Origin: Zhengitettix transpicula
Taxonomy: Eukaryota; Arthropoda; Insecta; Orthoptera; Tetrigidae
Direction: 5' to 3'
Length of the DNA: 64,000 nt
NCBI GenBank assembly: GCA_037074705.1
Contig: CM073591.1
Location: forward strand, 130,331,032 to 130,395,031
Shown here: one piece after another, positions 1-10,919 of the stretch
Layout: each line of letters begins with the position of its first letter
Numbering within the stretch: the first letter of the stretch is position 1
Notes under the pieces: model-generated
What the model was told of the DNA's origin: nothing
The model's database searches: none
What the model saw: the letters and a program-made list of their open reading frames with translations, nothing else
Made by a program: the position numbers and the translations under genes

Positions 1-1609
1 ACTTTATTTTTATATTCTTTTAATCAATTAATGTAAAAATTTGTGTAAGGGCAAACGGCCCATTTTCACTCTTTCCCGTTATCATGTTTTTGGGATTTGG
101 AAGGTTAATTATCAGTGGTTTGATAACTTTTCAATTTTGCTTACTTTTAATGTGAACATTGCAGAAAATTAATATTTCGTTATACTTAATGTCTTAGTAC
201 ACGGGTTAAAAATTTCTGTCCTAGCTCTCTGGAGGCATTAGCATAAATGTATTTCCGAGTGCCATTTTTATTCAGTAACACTGCTTGTTATAGAAGTGAT
301 TCGTGCATTAACAGAACTATATGATACCTTGTAAGACTGATTCTCGATATGATAGCTCGTATTTCGGTTTTTCAGCTAATTACTCATTTCCCCAGTATGG
401 TATCTGGTATGCAACGCATTTGTGTCATTTATTTTTGCCCGTAATACGGATGTGTGTGGTGCACCAGCATGCTTGACGTAGACCAAACACGATACGCTAA
501 AAATAGATCTCCGACCATCTCCCCGAAACTACTGCAATAAAACCTCATTTCTGGTGACGGTATACAATAGTATTGAGCGAAGTTTGACAATACGTAGGTC
601 GACTTTGTAAAATTTGCTAATAAAATATGACTTTACGCATTGGAAGCGTGAACATCTAATTCAATTATGAGGTTTTGTGGTAAATGAAAACGTCTTCTGA
701 TATCGATTTTGTAGGATATAAGCTGGCGCAGTAAATGTTTTCAACGGTGATCCTAAATTAACTCACTTGACATGAAACCAGGATACATTTCGAAAAAGTG
801 CCTTTATAATTTACACTTCGGCATTTACTTTTATTTATGTGATGAAACCATGAGATGAAGTAGTACTTACGAATTGACTACACGAAAATGGAAAAATTGT
901 CTCCCCAAATGACTTTATTGCCATTCTCTATTCGTTGAGATCTAAATAGTTTTTTATTGTCTCTAATATTGTAACTCAAAGTGCTAACGCTTTGTAGTGT
1001 ATTTTTTGCAGTATCTCCTTTACAACGTGTTCTTGGAAAGAGTCTCTTGAGAATGCTCTTGACAAAAATAAATCTGGAAGAAGTTACAGGGAAAAAGCTA
1101 AACGTTTTACATTCCTGTTTTTGATCTTGTGTTGTTTTACTGGTTGACTATTTCTGACCAGATGAAACATGATGTTTTATGTGATCGCTTTTGTTAAGTA
1201 AGCAGTTATTTCGTTTAGCTTAGTGTCTATCATTCGGTATTATTTATATCTCAACTAGATATATATGAGAACTGTTGTTTTCCAAGAAACATTAAACTGA
1301 CATAAGAAATGATAATTACATAGGAATAAATTAATCATTTCGGCATAAACTGATATTGAAAGTTAGATATTTTTGAGAAAAAATACCATTTAAGGCGTGC
1401 GAATAATTGCATTTTTCGAAACATTGGTACCTTACAGAATTTGATGTGTTTAATGAAATAAAGGACATTTTTCTGAATATTCAAGCAAGTGGTACAAATG
1501 GATCCATGTTAAATGTGTTCATATATCTTCAAAATTAAGATCGATGTAACCGGTCAGATTTGTAACGTTTCCGGTCAAATTAAAAATATATTTATATCAC
1601 CGCACAGTT
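1..1609. other. AT-rich sequence with no recognised feature
   Basis: No open frame of note, and no repeat shared with the rest of the window was seen. It may be intron or flank of the proline-rich gene, which runs leftward. Confidence 0.4.
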
Positions 1610-1830
1610 TCAGAGGTAGAACACGTTCCTTCGGACACTTTTGCTTTCACTATGATTCAATCTGTATGCGCATATAATCTCACGGTTATCAACGCGTAAT
1701 TTAGTTATGATTACCTTTCTGCTGGATGAAAAGGCCACAGGAACTGCCATCGTCGTCCATTTGGATGACATCCAGTTTTGCGAATTTAACGAGGATTGAA
1801 TTGTGTCCCGAATACGTCTCTTTGTATTTT
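1610..1830 (-). repeat. Diverged inverted repeat, left copy
   Basis: The minus strand of this segment matches the plus strand of 2665-2870 at what looks like 80-90% identity, for example the shared AAAACTGGATGTCATC and AAATTACGCGTTGATAACC. This copy keeps an open frame of about 80 residues; the other copy has an in-frame stop. The family is unknown; it may be the end of a mobile element. Confidence 0.6.
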
Positions 1831-2664
1831 CCATAATTTTATAATTTCTCCTGACTGCACTAAGTACCATTCATATGACTAGTGCTAGTGACATGCAAAA
1901 CGCGTCCACACCAAGACGGAAGAGGATTTCCAAACGAGAGATGCTTCTGATAATTGTTTCATCTCGGAATCCGTTAGTATCGGATGGACAATCAATTAAT
2001 TCTAATCTTCATTTTTCTTTGTGACACACAAACAATAATATTTTCAGTTGTTTCCGATATCCTTATTCAGACATTCTGTTTCCCGGATTTCACAATATGA
2101 CTTGACTTCTAAATTTATTTTCTAAGTATATCCATATTCTAAATATAACGGTGCTTCCTCACATATTCAAATAATTTTTCTTAGTCGAAATTTGATTAAA
2201 TTAAATCAGAAACGTGCAACAACCACAAACATGCATGGTAACGACCCGAACAGGTCGCAATTTATGCAACGATCATTCAAACTACGGTCGTTAAACATCA
2301 TCCCGCGTCTTCCGGTTAAGACAAAAACATTTTTCCTGACGTAGCTTAAATGTCGGTGAACGATACACCTCATGTCTTTTCTTTCATTATTATTTTTCTT
2401 AAAAATTTAATCCGTATATTATACATTTGAGTTGATTAAAATGAGTAAAAAGTATAACATGGTCACTTGAAACGGGTGGAAGGGCCATTGACATTCCTGC
2501 CTTTATGTTCCTTGTTGGTGTAGTTCTGAGGGGGTTGGGGTGCAAGTTTGGATGTGTTTTGGTTGGCTGTACAGTTGGTTTGATATGTCGGGAAATGTTG
2601 GTGTTTGATTGTAGATATTATGGAGGGAATGTGGTTATAAAATTATGTAAAATACAATGCGACG

Positions 2665-2872
2665 TATTCGGAGTACAATCCAATTATCGTTAGATTCGCA
2701 AAACTGGATGTCATCTAAATGGACGAAGATGGCAGTTCCTGTGGCCTTTTCATCCAACAGGCAAGGTATTCATGACTAAATTACGCGTTGATAACCAGTG
2801 GACTATTTGCGCATACAGATTGTGAAACATAGTGAAAGCAAAAGTGTCCGAGGGAACATGTTCTACGTCTGT
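2665..2872 (+). repeat. Diverged inverted repeat, right copy
   Basis: Partner of 1610-1830, about 0.85 kb away in opposite orientation. The similarity ends near GTCTGTGATAAAGG; the sequence that follows (CATGTGGCAGGAGG...) is not in the other copy. No known protein family recognised. Confidence 0.6.
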
Positions 2873-3099
2873 GATAAAGGTATGTGGCAGGAGGTGCCTG
2901 AGTGCTCACGGGGGAGGTTTGCTGTGGGGAGTTTGCGTTTGAGACAAATGGGCAACCAATTGGAGAATCTTCCTCAATCATAACAAATTTGGAACAGTTC
3001 CTTTCTCCCTCAAACGTAAAATTCACCTTAGCAGCAACTTAATCTTAAATAATCAACCTATCCCTAATTATTATTACTAGTACTAAAAACAAACTTGAC

Positions 3100-3485
3100 A
3101 CAAGATTTCTATTTTTAAAACTGCTACTATCACCAAATTCTCCACTGTCACTCAAAACCAAAAAGCTTATATATACCTCTCTAATATCCCCAATCTGGCA
3201 ATACCCTTGTAATATCTGGGCCGAGCAGCTAATTGCCACATAAATAAAATCCAAACTTTCCAAAATAAAGCACTAAGATACATCAACTGTCCTTGGTATT
3301 TCCCCAACGACCGATGTGCACTCAGACCTGAATATTCCCACAATAGTACAAGTAGAAAAAAAAGCATTCAATAGCAGATCCATCCTACATCCTAATCCAT
3401 TAATTTCGCAAAACACCCACAACCTCTCTCCACCAAAAATATTAAGAATACTTAAAAGAAAGAGACCTGCAGATTTAACCAACTA
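3100..3485 (+). mobile_element. Jockey-like non-LTR retrotransposon fragment (RT C-terminal region)
   Basis: The plus-strand frames give SPLSLKTKKLIYTSLISPIW, then NIWAEQL..., DLNIPTIVQVEKKAFNSR, HPNPL and LKRKRPADL at the end. This order matches the region after the RT domain in jockey-clade LINEs. It has frameshifts and stops. It is 5'-truncated and the tail ends at the PADL motif, as in sister copies at 17.0, 24.4 and 3.7 kb. Confidence 0.75.
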
Positions 3486-3627
3486 AGGACAAATTATACT
3501 TAAGGTCTATCCAAACGATAATACCATGTATGTAAATATCACTGTTTAAAAACCATCATATATGTTTTGTCACAACGATAAATTATTTTAGATAATAAGT
3601 TAACTAATAATTTTTTTAAAAAAGGCA

Positions 3628-3890
3628 TCGGGCTGGAGGAGGTCGGGGGGGGGGGGGAGGTTGGTGTAGAATTGTTCTTTTGTGGGATTGGGGTGATTGG
3701 TGGACGATTCGATCAGGGACGAAGTTAATTTGTTTATTTTGGTAATGATGATGCGGATTATAATGAATTGTGGATGACGCATAAGTGAAGAAACTAGGGG
3801 GAGTTATTGATTGTGCGGAGGATCTTGTTTTGTTGGGTTTGAATTTTCTGGGAGTGTAGAACCCCAAATGGGGGAAACCTCGTGCCTGAG
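3628..3890 (-). mobile_element. Jockey-like LINE fragment, opposite strand
   Basis: The minus strand encodes KINKLTSSLIESSTNHPNP..., the same post-RT region as the other copies (compare SLINSSINHPNP at 24.5 kb). It includes a G/C homopolymer tract near 3647-3660. Broken and short. Confidence 0.6.
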
Positions 3891-3919
3891 CCGAACGGTT
3901 TCTAGATATAAATATTCTC

Positions 3920-4679
3920 ATTCAAACATTTGCATCGCTACGGTCCCGTTTCGTGTATGAGATGATAATATAAAACGACGCTTATGGTAATAAGCTTTAG
4001 ACGTTACCTTTGAATATTGTTCGATTAAATATAACTCATAAATGCAATTACATAACTTTCGAACATAGGATGTTTTTCTCTGAAAATAATCCACGTTATA
4101 GTTGCTAGACTTATATTTTACATAACTATGTTTCATGTTATCAATTTGTCCTTGTAAGTTTTTGTTAATTAGAAATGTTTCTATGGATGGGAAAAATGAA
4201 AGAGAATCGGTATTTCGGAAGCAAAATTAGAAGTACGAAAACAGCCACGGAGATACCAGGATAACGCAAGGTAAGAAGACATTGAAATACACTATGATTG
4301 GGGAGTAATACTCGGTCGAGAAAGAAATGGTTACAAGATTTTAAAATGTAGAGCTCTGAAAGAATGATGATTATTGGGGATCCAAATGTTGAAAAGCACT
4401 TTTAGAAAATGTGTACTAGGAAGAAATTACCGTGATTAGTGGGTGTTATCACGCGGTGAAGATTGCTGGTAAACACTAATTTAGACGTTACAGAGGACAG
4501 TAACAACTGTAGAGAATGGCAATGATAACAGAGGCTAAATTGGGGATATTGTGTGTAACTCTAAAACATTTGTGTCAGATAAAATGCTGTAGTTCAGTCA
4601 CCAATGTTGGATAAAATTTCGTTACTTGTTTAACTGGATTGCGATTTTATGAACACAGTAATAGCATTAGTGAACGTAC
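3920..4679. other. AT-rich stretch 3' of the KEEPK exon
   Basis: Presumed intron of the proline-rich gene, starting with the donor at 4679. No next exon is evident on the minus strand down to position 1. Confidence 0.4.
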
Positions 4680-5732
4680 CTCTTCGCAGCATTTTAGGTG
4701 GTGGTGGTGGCGGCATCGGTGGCATCGGCGGAGCTGGGGGCTGAGGAGCTCCTTTGGAAGTAGCTGGAGGCGTGGGTGGTTGCGGAGGTTCTACTTTCTT
4801 CTGTTCCATTTTGTCTTTTGTCTTCGATTCTTGTCTCCCTACTTTCACCTGAGGAGCGTCCTTACTGACTGGTTGCAATTTATCTCTCGATTTTAATTCT
4901 TCTTTTGGTTTTGATTCTTGTCGTGTTACTTGAACCGTTCTCTCCTTAGGTTTTGGTTCTTCCTTCTTCAAATCAACCGTCCTCTCTTTGGGTTTAGGTT
5001 CTTCTTTCTTAATCTCGACCGCTCTTTCTCGCGGTTTAGGCTCTTCTCTTTTGATCTCTAACGGCCGCTCTCTAGGTTTAGGCTCTTCCTTCTTAACTTC
5101 GACAGGCTTGAGCTTGGGTTCTTCCTTCTTAACTTCAACAGGTCTAAGCTTAGGTTCTTCCTTTTTTTCGACTTGTCTAAGCTTGGGTTCTTCCTTCTTA
5201 ACTTCTACTGGTCTAAGCTTGGGTTCTTCCTTCTTAACTTCGACTGGTCTAAGCTTGGGTTCTTCCTTCTTAACTTCTACCGGTCTAAGCTTTGGTTCTT
5301 CCTTCTTAACTTCGACAGGTTTAAGCTTGGGTTCTTCCCGCTTGGGCTCTTCCCTGGTGATCTGCACTGTCCTCTCTCTGGGCTTGGGCTCTTGCTGAGT
5401 AGACAACTGCTTTTGAAGTTTCTGTCGCTGGTTTACGGGCTCCAGCTGCTCTCTGGCCTGCTGTAGCTGCTGTTTATTGCCAGCGGCTGTGATGACGTCC
5501 TGTCGCAATTTATGATCTGGCGCTACTGGCGTCGTGACGGCGGCGGGCTTCGCCACGGGCCTGGGAGGCTGCGACACGCCGTTCTCCTTGGGCTGAGACG
5601 GGATGATGGTGATCTTGCTCTGCTTACGAACCGGCGCAGGCTGCACCTCCTTCTCTCCCGGGGGCGGCCCTCCAATAGGCACGGTATTATTGGTGCTGAC
5701 TGTGGGGACAACCACTGGCGATTCGGGAGTGT
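4680..5732 (-). CDS. Internal exon of a proline-rich, KEEPK-repeat protein
   Basis: Exon with acceptor ACGACAG|AC at 5733-5734 and donor GAAGAG|GTACGT at 4679-4680; 1053 nt, open throughout. In order it encodes a Pro/Val-rich segment (TPESPVVVPT...), a Gln/Leu-rich stretch, about a dozen 12-residue units like KKEEPKLRPVEV, variants with KPRER, and a Pro-rich end (PPMPPPPPPKMLRRG). It starts with two bases of a split codon and ends with one, so it is a phase 1-1 exon, and it joins in frame to the exon at 7697-7951. The Lys/Glu/Pro repeat recalls PEVK-type elastic or cytoskeletal linkers, but I do not recognise the protein. The downstream exons are not visible and probably lie left of the window. 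Confidence 0.75.
4925..5395 (-). repeat. Coding tandem repeat, about 36 bp per unit (KKEEPKLRPVEV)
   Basis: Roughly a dozen copies encode KKEEPKLRPVEV. The 5' units (5200-5320) are nearly identical. One unit near 5165-5195 is shortened (KLRQVEKKEEPK). The 3' units have diverged to KEEPKPRERxVEI and KEEPKPKERTV. The pattern fits in-frame unit expansion in a minisatellite, so copy number may vary between individuals. Confidence 0.85.
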
Positions 5733-7696
5733 CTGTCGTAAAAAGAAAATGTTCAGTGATAGTAAATTAATAAGTTTTTCGAGGCAGAATAACAGTCAAA
5801 CGCGAAAAGTTAATTGCTTACTATTCGCTAAATATGTATAGCAAAACGAGTTCGAGAGGCAATAATAATATTAATATCTCTCAGAAAGCGAAATTAATTT
5901 TCTGTGAAATAGTATAATGTAGTGACACCCTGAGATACGCAGGTCTTTTAGTTAAACTAAATTATATATGCAGAACTATTCCAAGTCATATGCAGCAGCA
6001 GTGATTCTTTATTCCGGAGGATGAATTTATATTTTCTCTTTGGTAATTTTTTCCGTCATATATAATGAAGTACAAACATTAAAACAACTGTAAATTTATT
6101 TTACCACATTATCATCAGACTTCCAAACCGAAATAACTTACTTTATTTTTGATTATACGAGGTCAGTGGCAACAATTCCGAACTTAAATAATATATGTCA
6201 GAAGATATTTAATTCCAAATTTTCATTTATGCCGGTCTGCTGTGGTGTAGTGGTCAGCGTCAATGCCTCGTATCACACAGCTCCAGGGATTTAATCCCGG
6301 CATGGGCATGAATGGATAGTTGTGCTTGGGTTAGGACTGAGGGAGAATCAACACAATGACTACGTGTTACTCCTAAATCCAGATTGTGTCATGTTAGATG
6401 GGAGTCTGGCAGTCGTCCCGGTAGGCCAAGGTCCATAAAGGGGTTGTTGAGCCATCAAATAATAATAATAATATCTAATTAATTGGCTACATTGAAGTCA
6501 ATGCAAATAGAAAAACAGAAACAACTGCATTTTGTCCCTAAGTTGTGACTTCAACATAATAGCTGAAAAATATGACTTTATAAATAATTTTTGGAATAAA
6601 AAATTATTCAGTGATTTTGTATTGATTTAATTGTATAAATTGCCAAGATCTTCAATTAGTAGTTATAAAAATATTTAATATGATAATAGAGAAGTGTAAA
6701 TAAAATTTAAAATGCATGGTCTGGCTTCTTGGCCATTATATGTATTTATTTTGTTGTTATACATCCGATAAAATATCAATATAGAACTTTTTTTAAAATA
6801 ACTCTAAAGTCATCCACATCTGATGAATTATGTTTAACCGGAAATCTACCTTGAAACGAGGACTTGTAATTGACCGCTTTCAAATGGCCAATGATTGTGA
6901 AGTGATGGATGGACGTATTCAAGGATATCGTATTAAGTTTGGCCAAAAGTTTGCACAAAGCCCAAGAAGATCTCAGAGACGATACCTTAGGCAAAATTCA
7001 AAGTGTTCAGCATGTGAATATATATTTTGAGTTCCGGACATGTTTTTATGAATTGTGGAATTGGAGGTTACACAAGTATTACTACTGAATATATATATAT
7101 ATATATATTTATGTATATAAATAAATTAGTTATACATCATAACCAAATTACAGTCAGGAAATGCAGTTCTCATTATTATATTTTAACAGTAACAGCAGAT
7201 TTCGGCTGTATTCGCCATTATGTTGATGTAAACTTTGTTTATTAGAGGCTAAGAAGTTTTACAGAATGATAATGGCGAATAAAACCGAGAATTCCTGTTC
7301 CTGTTCATATAAAAAATAATGAGAAGAACTACATTTTGTGACTGAAACTTGGTTATTAAGTGTAAATAAATATTAAAATAATCTAAGTCTGAATAGAAAT
7401 TTAGGAATTATTTTGATAATTCAACTTACTATTGATAATGTCATTTTTATATAATACAATGTATATGTGTAAGTTAAAGAAAAACTAAGGTTGTAGGTGC
7501 AAGGAATGGAACAAAAATAATGAGAATTTCTTCAAGAGTTGTGATTATTGAAGAGATATCGAAGGCTGGAAGAGTATTTTGTTCGAAATCCGTGCGACAG
7601 AAGACTGTCAATTGAGGAATGTGGTCTGGAGAACATTTTTGAAGTTTAAGTGAATAACGAGAAACATATAGAAAATCGGGCACTTGTTGGGCCTAC
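5733..7696 (-). other. Intron of the proline-rich gene
   Basis: GT...AG intron, phase 1, AT-rich. It contains one tRNA-derived SINE (6231-6472) and an (AT)n run near 7090. No other coding signal is seen. Confidence 0.65.
6231..6472 (+). mobile_element. tRNA-derived SINE
   Basis: It begins GCCGGTCTGCTGTGGTGTAG. TGGTGTAGTGGTCAGCGTC fits an A box, and GGGATTTAATCCC about 40 nt later fits a B box. An unrelated body of about 150 bp follows, ending in (AAT)n. A related head lies on the minus strand at 58.7 kb. Confidence 0.75.
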
Positions 7697-7951
7697 CTGT
7701 TATGGAGACGGGCCGGCTTCCAGGCCTGGAACCTCCTGTCTGGCTGTCTCTGCGGCTTGCTGCGCGTGTCCAGGGGGCGGACGTGGGCATGGGGATGGGC
7801 TGGGGGCCCTCCTTCACCCACGGAGGCCTGAACGTCGTGCGCTGCGCGTTGGCGCCGCCGCCTCCCTGCGCGCCCTGCTGCTGCTGCGGCTGAATCGTGG
7901 GCATCGGGGCGATGAAGATAGGCGGCCTGGAACATGCCCGCTTTCGTTCAT
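7697..7951 (-). CDS. Internal exon of the same proline-rich protein
   Basis: Donor AACAG|GTAGGC at 7696-7697 joins SIT to the next exon as SI-T-D-TPESP, with the split codon G|AC. The likely acceptor is ACACAG|AT at 7951, which gives 255 nt, again phase 1-1; an alternative acceptor TTCCAG|GC sits near 7927. The exon encodes RPPIFIAPMPTIQP, a Gln/Gly tract, TTFRPPWVKEGPQPIP and SAPWTRAASRRDSQ. It is far richer in GC than the flanking introns. The tract FRPPWVK...APWTR may be a short conserved motif. The upstream exons and the start codon were not found. Confidence 0.65.
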
Positions 7952-8675
7952 CTGTGTTGTGCAGCAGTAACCTTCATTCTGGAGACGACCGTAAATGATT
8001 TTTTATATGTGCGCTATGGAAATTTCTGGGTCTCAGCCATGGATGCAAAATATTTTTTTCTTAAGTTGTAATTGGCTCGTATATCTAACTTTATTTATTC
8101 CTGAGTACCATAGTTTCCTCAGTGTAAATGTATTTATTACGAGAATCGTTCATGACAGTGCTAAAATATTAAGAAAATTTTAATTTTCTAATTTCTCTTA
8201 CGTTTCTGCGTACTTAGTTCTGAGACGTAGAAAACTTTGAATAGAAAACTACAAAATACCAGTGCATAACGGCAATAAATGTATGAGTTATATACGTACT
8301 ATGCAAAGCATATCTGAATGTAGTTTAGAAAGCTCGCGTTTAAAATTTATCAGTTCAAAACATAGTCTTTTAAAGTTTTGTGTAGTCATTATTTTACGTG
8401 ACTCTCTTTGTTGTGTGATATTAAATTCAAAATCACCCTAGTTATATTCCTATACTGCTGTTATAGGACCGTTAAAGATTATCACTGTCGTTTGCTTACT
8501 ACAGCTGCGGGTTATTATTTACATATCTTATGCTGGTTGTTTATTTCAGTTCTGTAAAACATTTCAGGTTGGTGATAATACGAAATACACAATGTGTTAA
8601 AGAAAGAAACAAACTTATAAATTTGTGGATAAATAGTTCTTGGTTTTCCATCCGGGTTAAGGTAAGCTTAAGCCA

Positions 8676-8712
8676 CGATGTTTCGATGGCGTACTGTGCC
8701 ATCTTTCTCAAG
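8676..8712 (-). ncRNA. Hammerhead-like hairpin (Penelope-type motif?)
   Basis: The minus strand reads CTTGAGAAA, then GATGGC-loop-GCCATC, then GAAACATCG. A perfect 6-bp stem directly precedes GAAAC and a CTGANGA-like stretch precedes the stem. This is the layout of hammerhead stem II in Penelope-like element terminal repeats. The core is imperfect, so activity is doubtful. Confidence 0.35.
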
Positions 8713-9837
8713 TGAAATGCCACTACACCGGGATAATCTTCGATGTTTTATAAATTTCTTCCCGCCGAATGTTTTATTGCAAGTAAATAATATATTTAAT
8801 ATCCTGCTTCCTTTGATTAATGAATATTATAAAAAATTTCGAAATATTACGTTTTTTCACTTGATTTGTACTTTATCCAAGAAAATTCACCTCTTTAATT
8901 ACGCCCATACTGGTATTCAATTTAAAATATAAAGTTGCTTGGGAGATTTTAGTCTGGAAATTTCTCAATTCTCAATTGTAACTGTCATAATAGTTACAAT
9001 GTCGCTCTCACTCACTTTGTCACTAGACACCTCTTTAAATGTCGACAGTTTTTTGTGGTGTTACATGAGATGACCTTCAGTTCAAAATTTAATTATAACT
9101 TGTTACTTTTAATAGTTCAAAGATTTTTTTGTATTTTGCATTTTGTATTTGCACCTTTTTTTGTAGAAGACTGTAACAGTGAATTAAAGATCAAAATAGT
9201 GAAGCACCGACAATTTGTCTCACGACGGAATGTTTTGATAATGATCCTCAATCCCAAATATAGCTCGATTTGTTACTGGGCGTCCCATTTCTTCTTAAAC
9301 ATGTACCACTTGTTTTAAACCTCAACATAGGCTCTTTCACGACCTCTAAGTTTTTCATCAGTGCACCTTTTCGGTTCCGGTTCAACTTGAGTAATGACAT
9401 TTCTTTACCCCCGGTTCCGTTTTCTACCCACTTCTACTAATCAAAATTTCTTCTAGACATCGGAATACTCGATAGAGAACTGATTCTTGCAAACACCGCG
9501 TTGACATCAAACGTCTAAGTCAAATGTTTCCATAAAAAATTATTTTAAAATATAGGTTACTTAGAGCGAATTATTTCTGTGCCAAATATTCAAAATCCTT
9601 ACGTATTAAATTACCATTAATTCCCTTTTTTCTGGTATATTCTGTTATTTGGTCAAATTAGGTCATATGGTTTCAGTAAAATTAACTCTATTAGAGCTCT
9701 TTTTATTTTGGCTGGATCAGATTCTAAGTTAAAAATGTTTGTCGATTTGAATTGCTTTCGAAGTGTTTGGTGTCTTGCAATGGAGTTAACAAGCATAAAA
9801 AAATCATTATACACAATAATTATGTTACAAGTAAACA

Positions 9838-10352
9838 CATACAGGGTGTTTCGGGACGGTATCCGTATAATAAAACAAGAAAAAATATCATACCAGAGAA
9901 CACTCTGATATATATCTGATTCCGTAGATCTGAAACTCGTAAGAAATGCTGGAAATGACCACCGCTTGCTTTTACACGTCAGGTCATGGACTGTCGCTTC
10001 CTTTCAAGTACACCCACACGGTGTCGAACGTTTTCGAAGGTGTGAAAGACACGCCGATAAGCGTCTCTGCACAAGAAATGTCTGCTGCAGAAACCAGTTC
10101 TTTTAGGTGGAACATAGATCAAAATACATAGGATTAAGTTCATGGGACCATACAGGCATCGAACTGGCTCTCTGGATCCATCTTATATGGAAGATAGCAG
10201 CCAGTGTAGCTGATTATGAAGTATGCTGGATTCACATCATGCACAAACCACATGCTTCTTCTTATTTGAAATGGAACATTGTACACTGGCATGGAAGAGT
10301 GCCTGAATAAAGTCTCTGTTTTTGACGCTAGTAAGATGTGCTGGGAAAACAT
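9838..10352 (-). pseudogene. Degenerate DDE (mariner/IS630-like) transposase, C-terminal part
   Basis: The minus strand from 10352 encodes FSQHILLASKTETLFRHSS..., PVYNVPFQIRR and WFVHDVNPAYF (compare the family's W-F-HDGAPAHF catalytic block). Further on come FENVRHRV and GGHFQHFL near the C-terminus, with stops and shifts. It ends at 9839 with ACAGGGTGTTTCGGGACGG, a typical terminal sequence of such elements. The other terminus was not found. Confidence 0.6.
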
Positions 10353-10408
10353 TGTATTTTATTAATAATATATATTAAAGTATTATTTCACAAAACTCGA
10401 TGGTAAAA

Positions 10409-10918
10409 TTTCAGGAATGTCTCTGCAGAAGGAGAAAAGAAAAACGTGTATGACAACATTGGTTCGTAAATGCATAATTACAGAGTTATTCGAACTTTTA
10501 TGAATGCTAGCACTTGATGACATGCTTCGTTATCTGGATTAAAATGCGAGACTCTTGTTACGATTGTTTCATGAGGAAACATTTATGGATTCCTTGTCCA
10601 CAACTCTCTCTCGACTTAACCCCCCTGGACCGTCTTTCGGTCATGGTGTATTCAACTGCAGTGGATGATGTCCTAACTCTCTGTGCACGCATTATGGCAG
10701 CCTGTCAGACAGTACGCACTACACCAGTCATTTTCGAACGAGTTCGAAACTCATGCGAAGGAGAGCAGCTGCCTGTATTCAATCAATAGCAGGTCACTTC
10801 ATACAGACCGATCAGATTCGAACGTTCGGATAACTCTGTAATCGTGCATTTTAGGACCCATGTCGTAATACAGCTTTTACCTTTCTCATTATGTGGAATA
10901 TATTCCTGAAAATTTTCC
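10409..10918. mobile_element. Internally deleted DNA transposon with about 100-bp inverted ends
   Basis: The left end (AAAATTTCAGGAAT... to ATTACAGAGTTATTCGAAC) and the right end (reverse complement AAATTTTCAGGAATATATTCC... ATTACAGAGTTATCCGAAC) are imperfect inverted repeats of about 90-105 bp. The whole element is only about 0.5 kb and holds the C-terminal tail of a transposase, so it is a deletion derivative on the way to a MITE. Confidence 0.65.
10596..10815 (+). pseudogene. IS630/mariner-like transposase C-terminal remnant
   Basis: The plus strand encodes LSLDLTPLD (the family's SPDLTPLD acidic block), YSTAVDDVLTLCARI, ACQTVRTTPVIFERVRNS and, after a frameshift, RRAAACIQS..GHF. It is the same family as the minus-strand remnant at 9838-10352, but the two lie in opposite orientations and are separate copies. 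Confidence 0.7.
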
Positions 10919-10919
10919 G

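Noticed and set aside
4988..5398. Plus-strand open frames rich in Gly/Leu/Ser opposite the KEEPK array
   Set aside because: They are antisense shadows of the repeated coding unit on the minus strand.
7684..7970. Plus-strand frames with CCACPGG-type composition at 7.65-7.97 kb
   Set aside because: Antisense of the GC-rich proline-rich exon.
9838..10918. One intact transposase gene across the two fragments
   Set aside because: The N-terminal-side block is on the minus strand and the other C-terminal block on the plus strand; both contain a C-terminus, so they are two broken copies.
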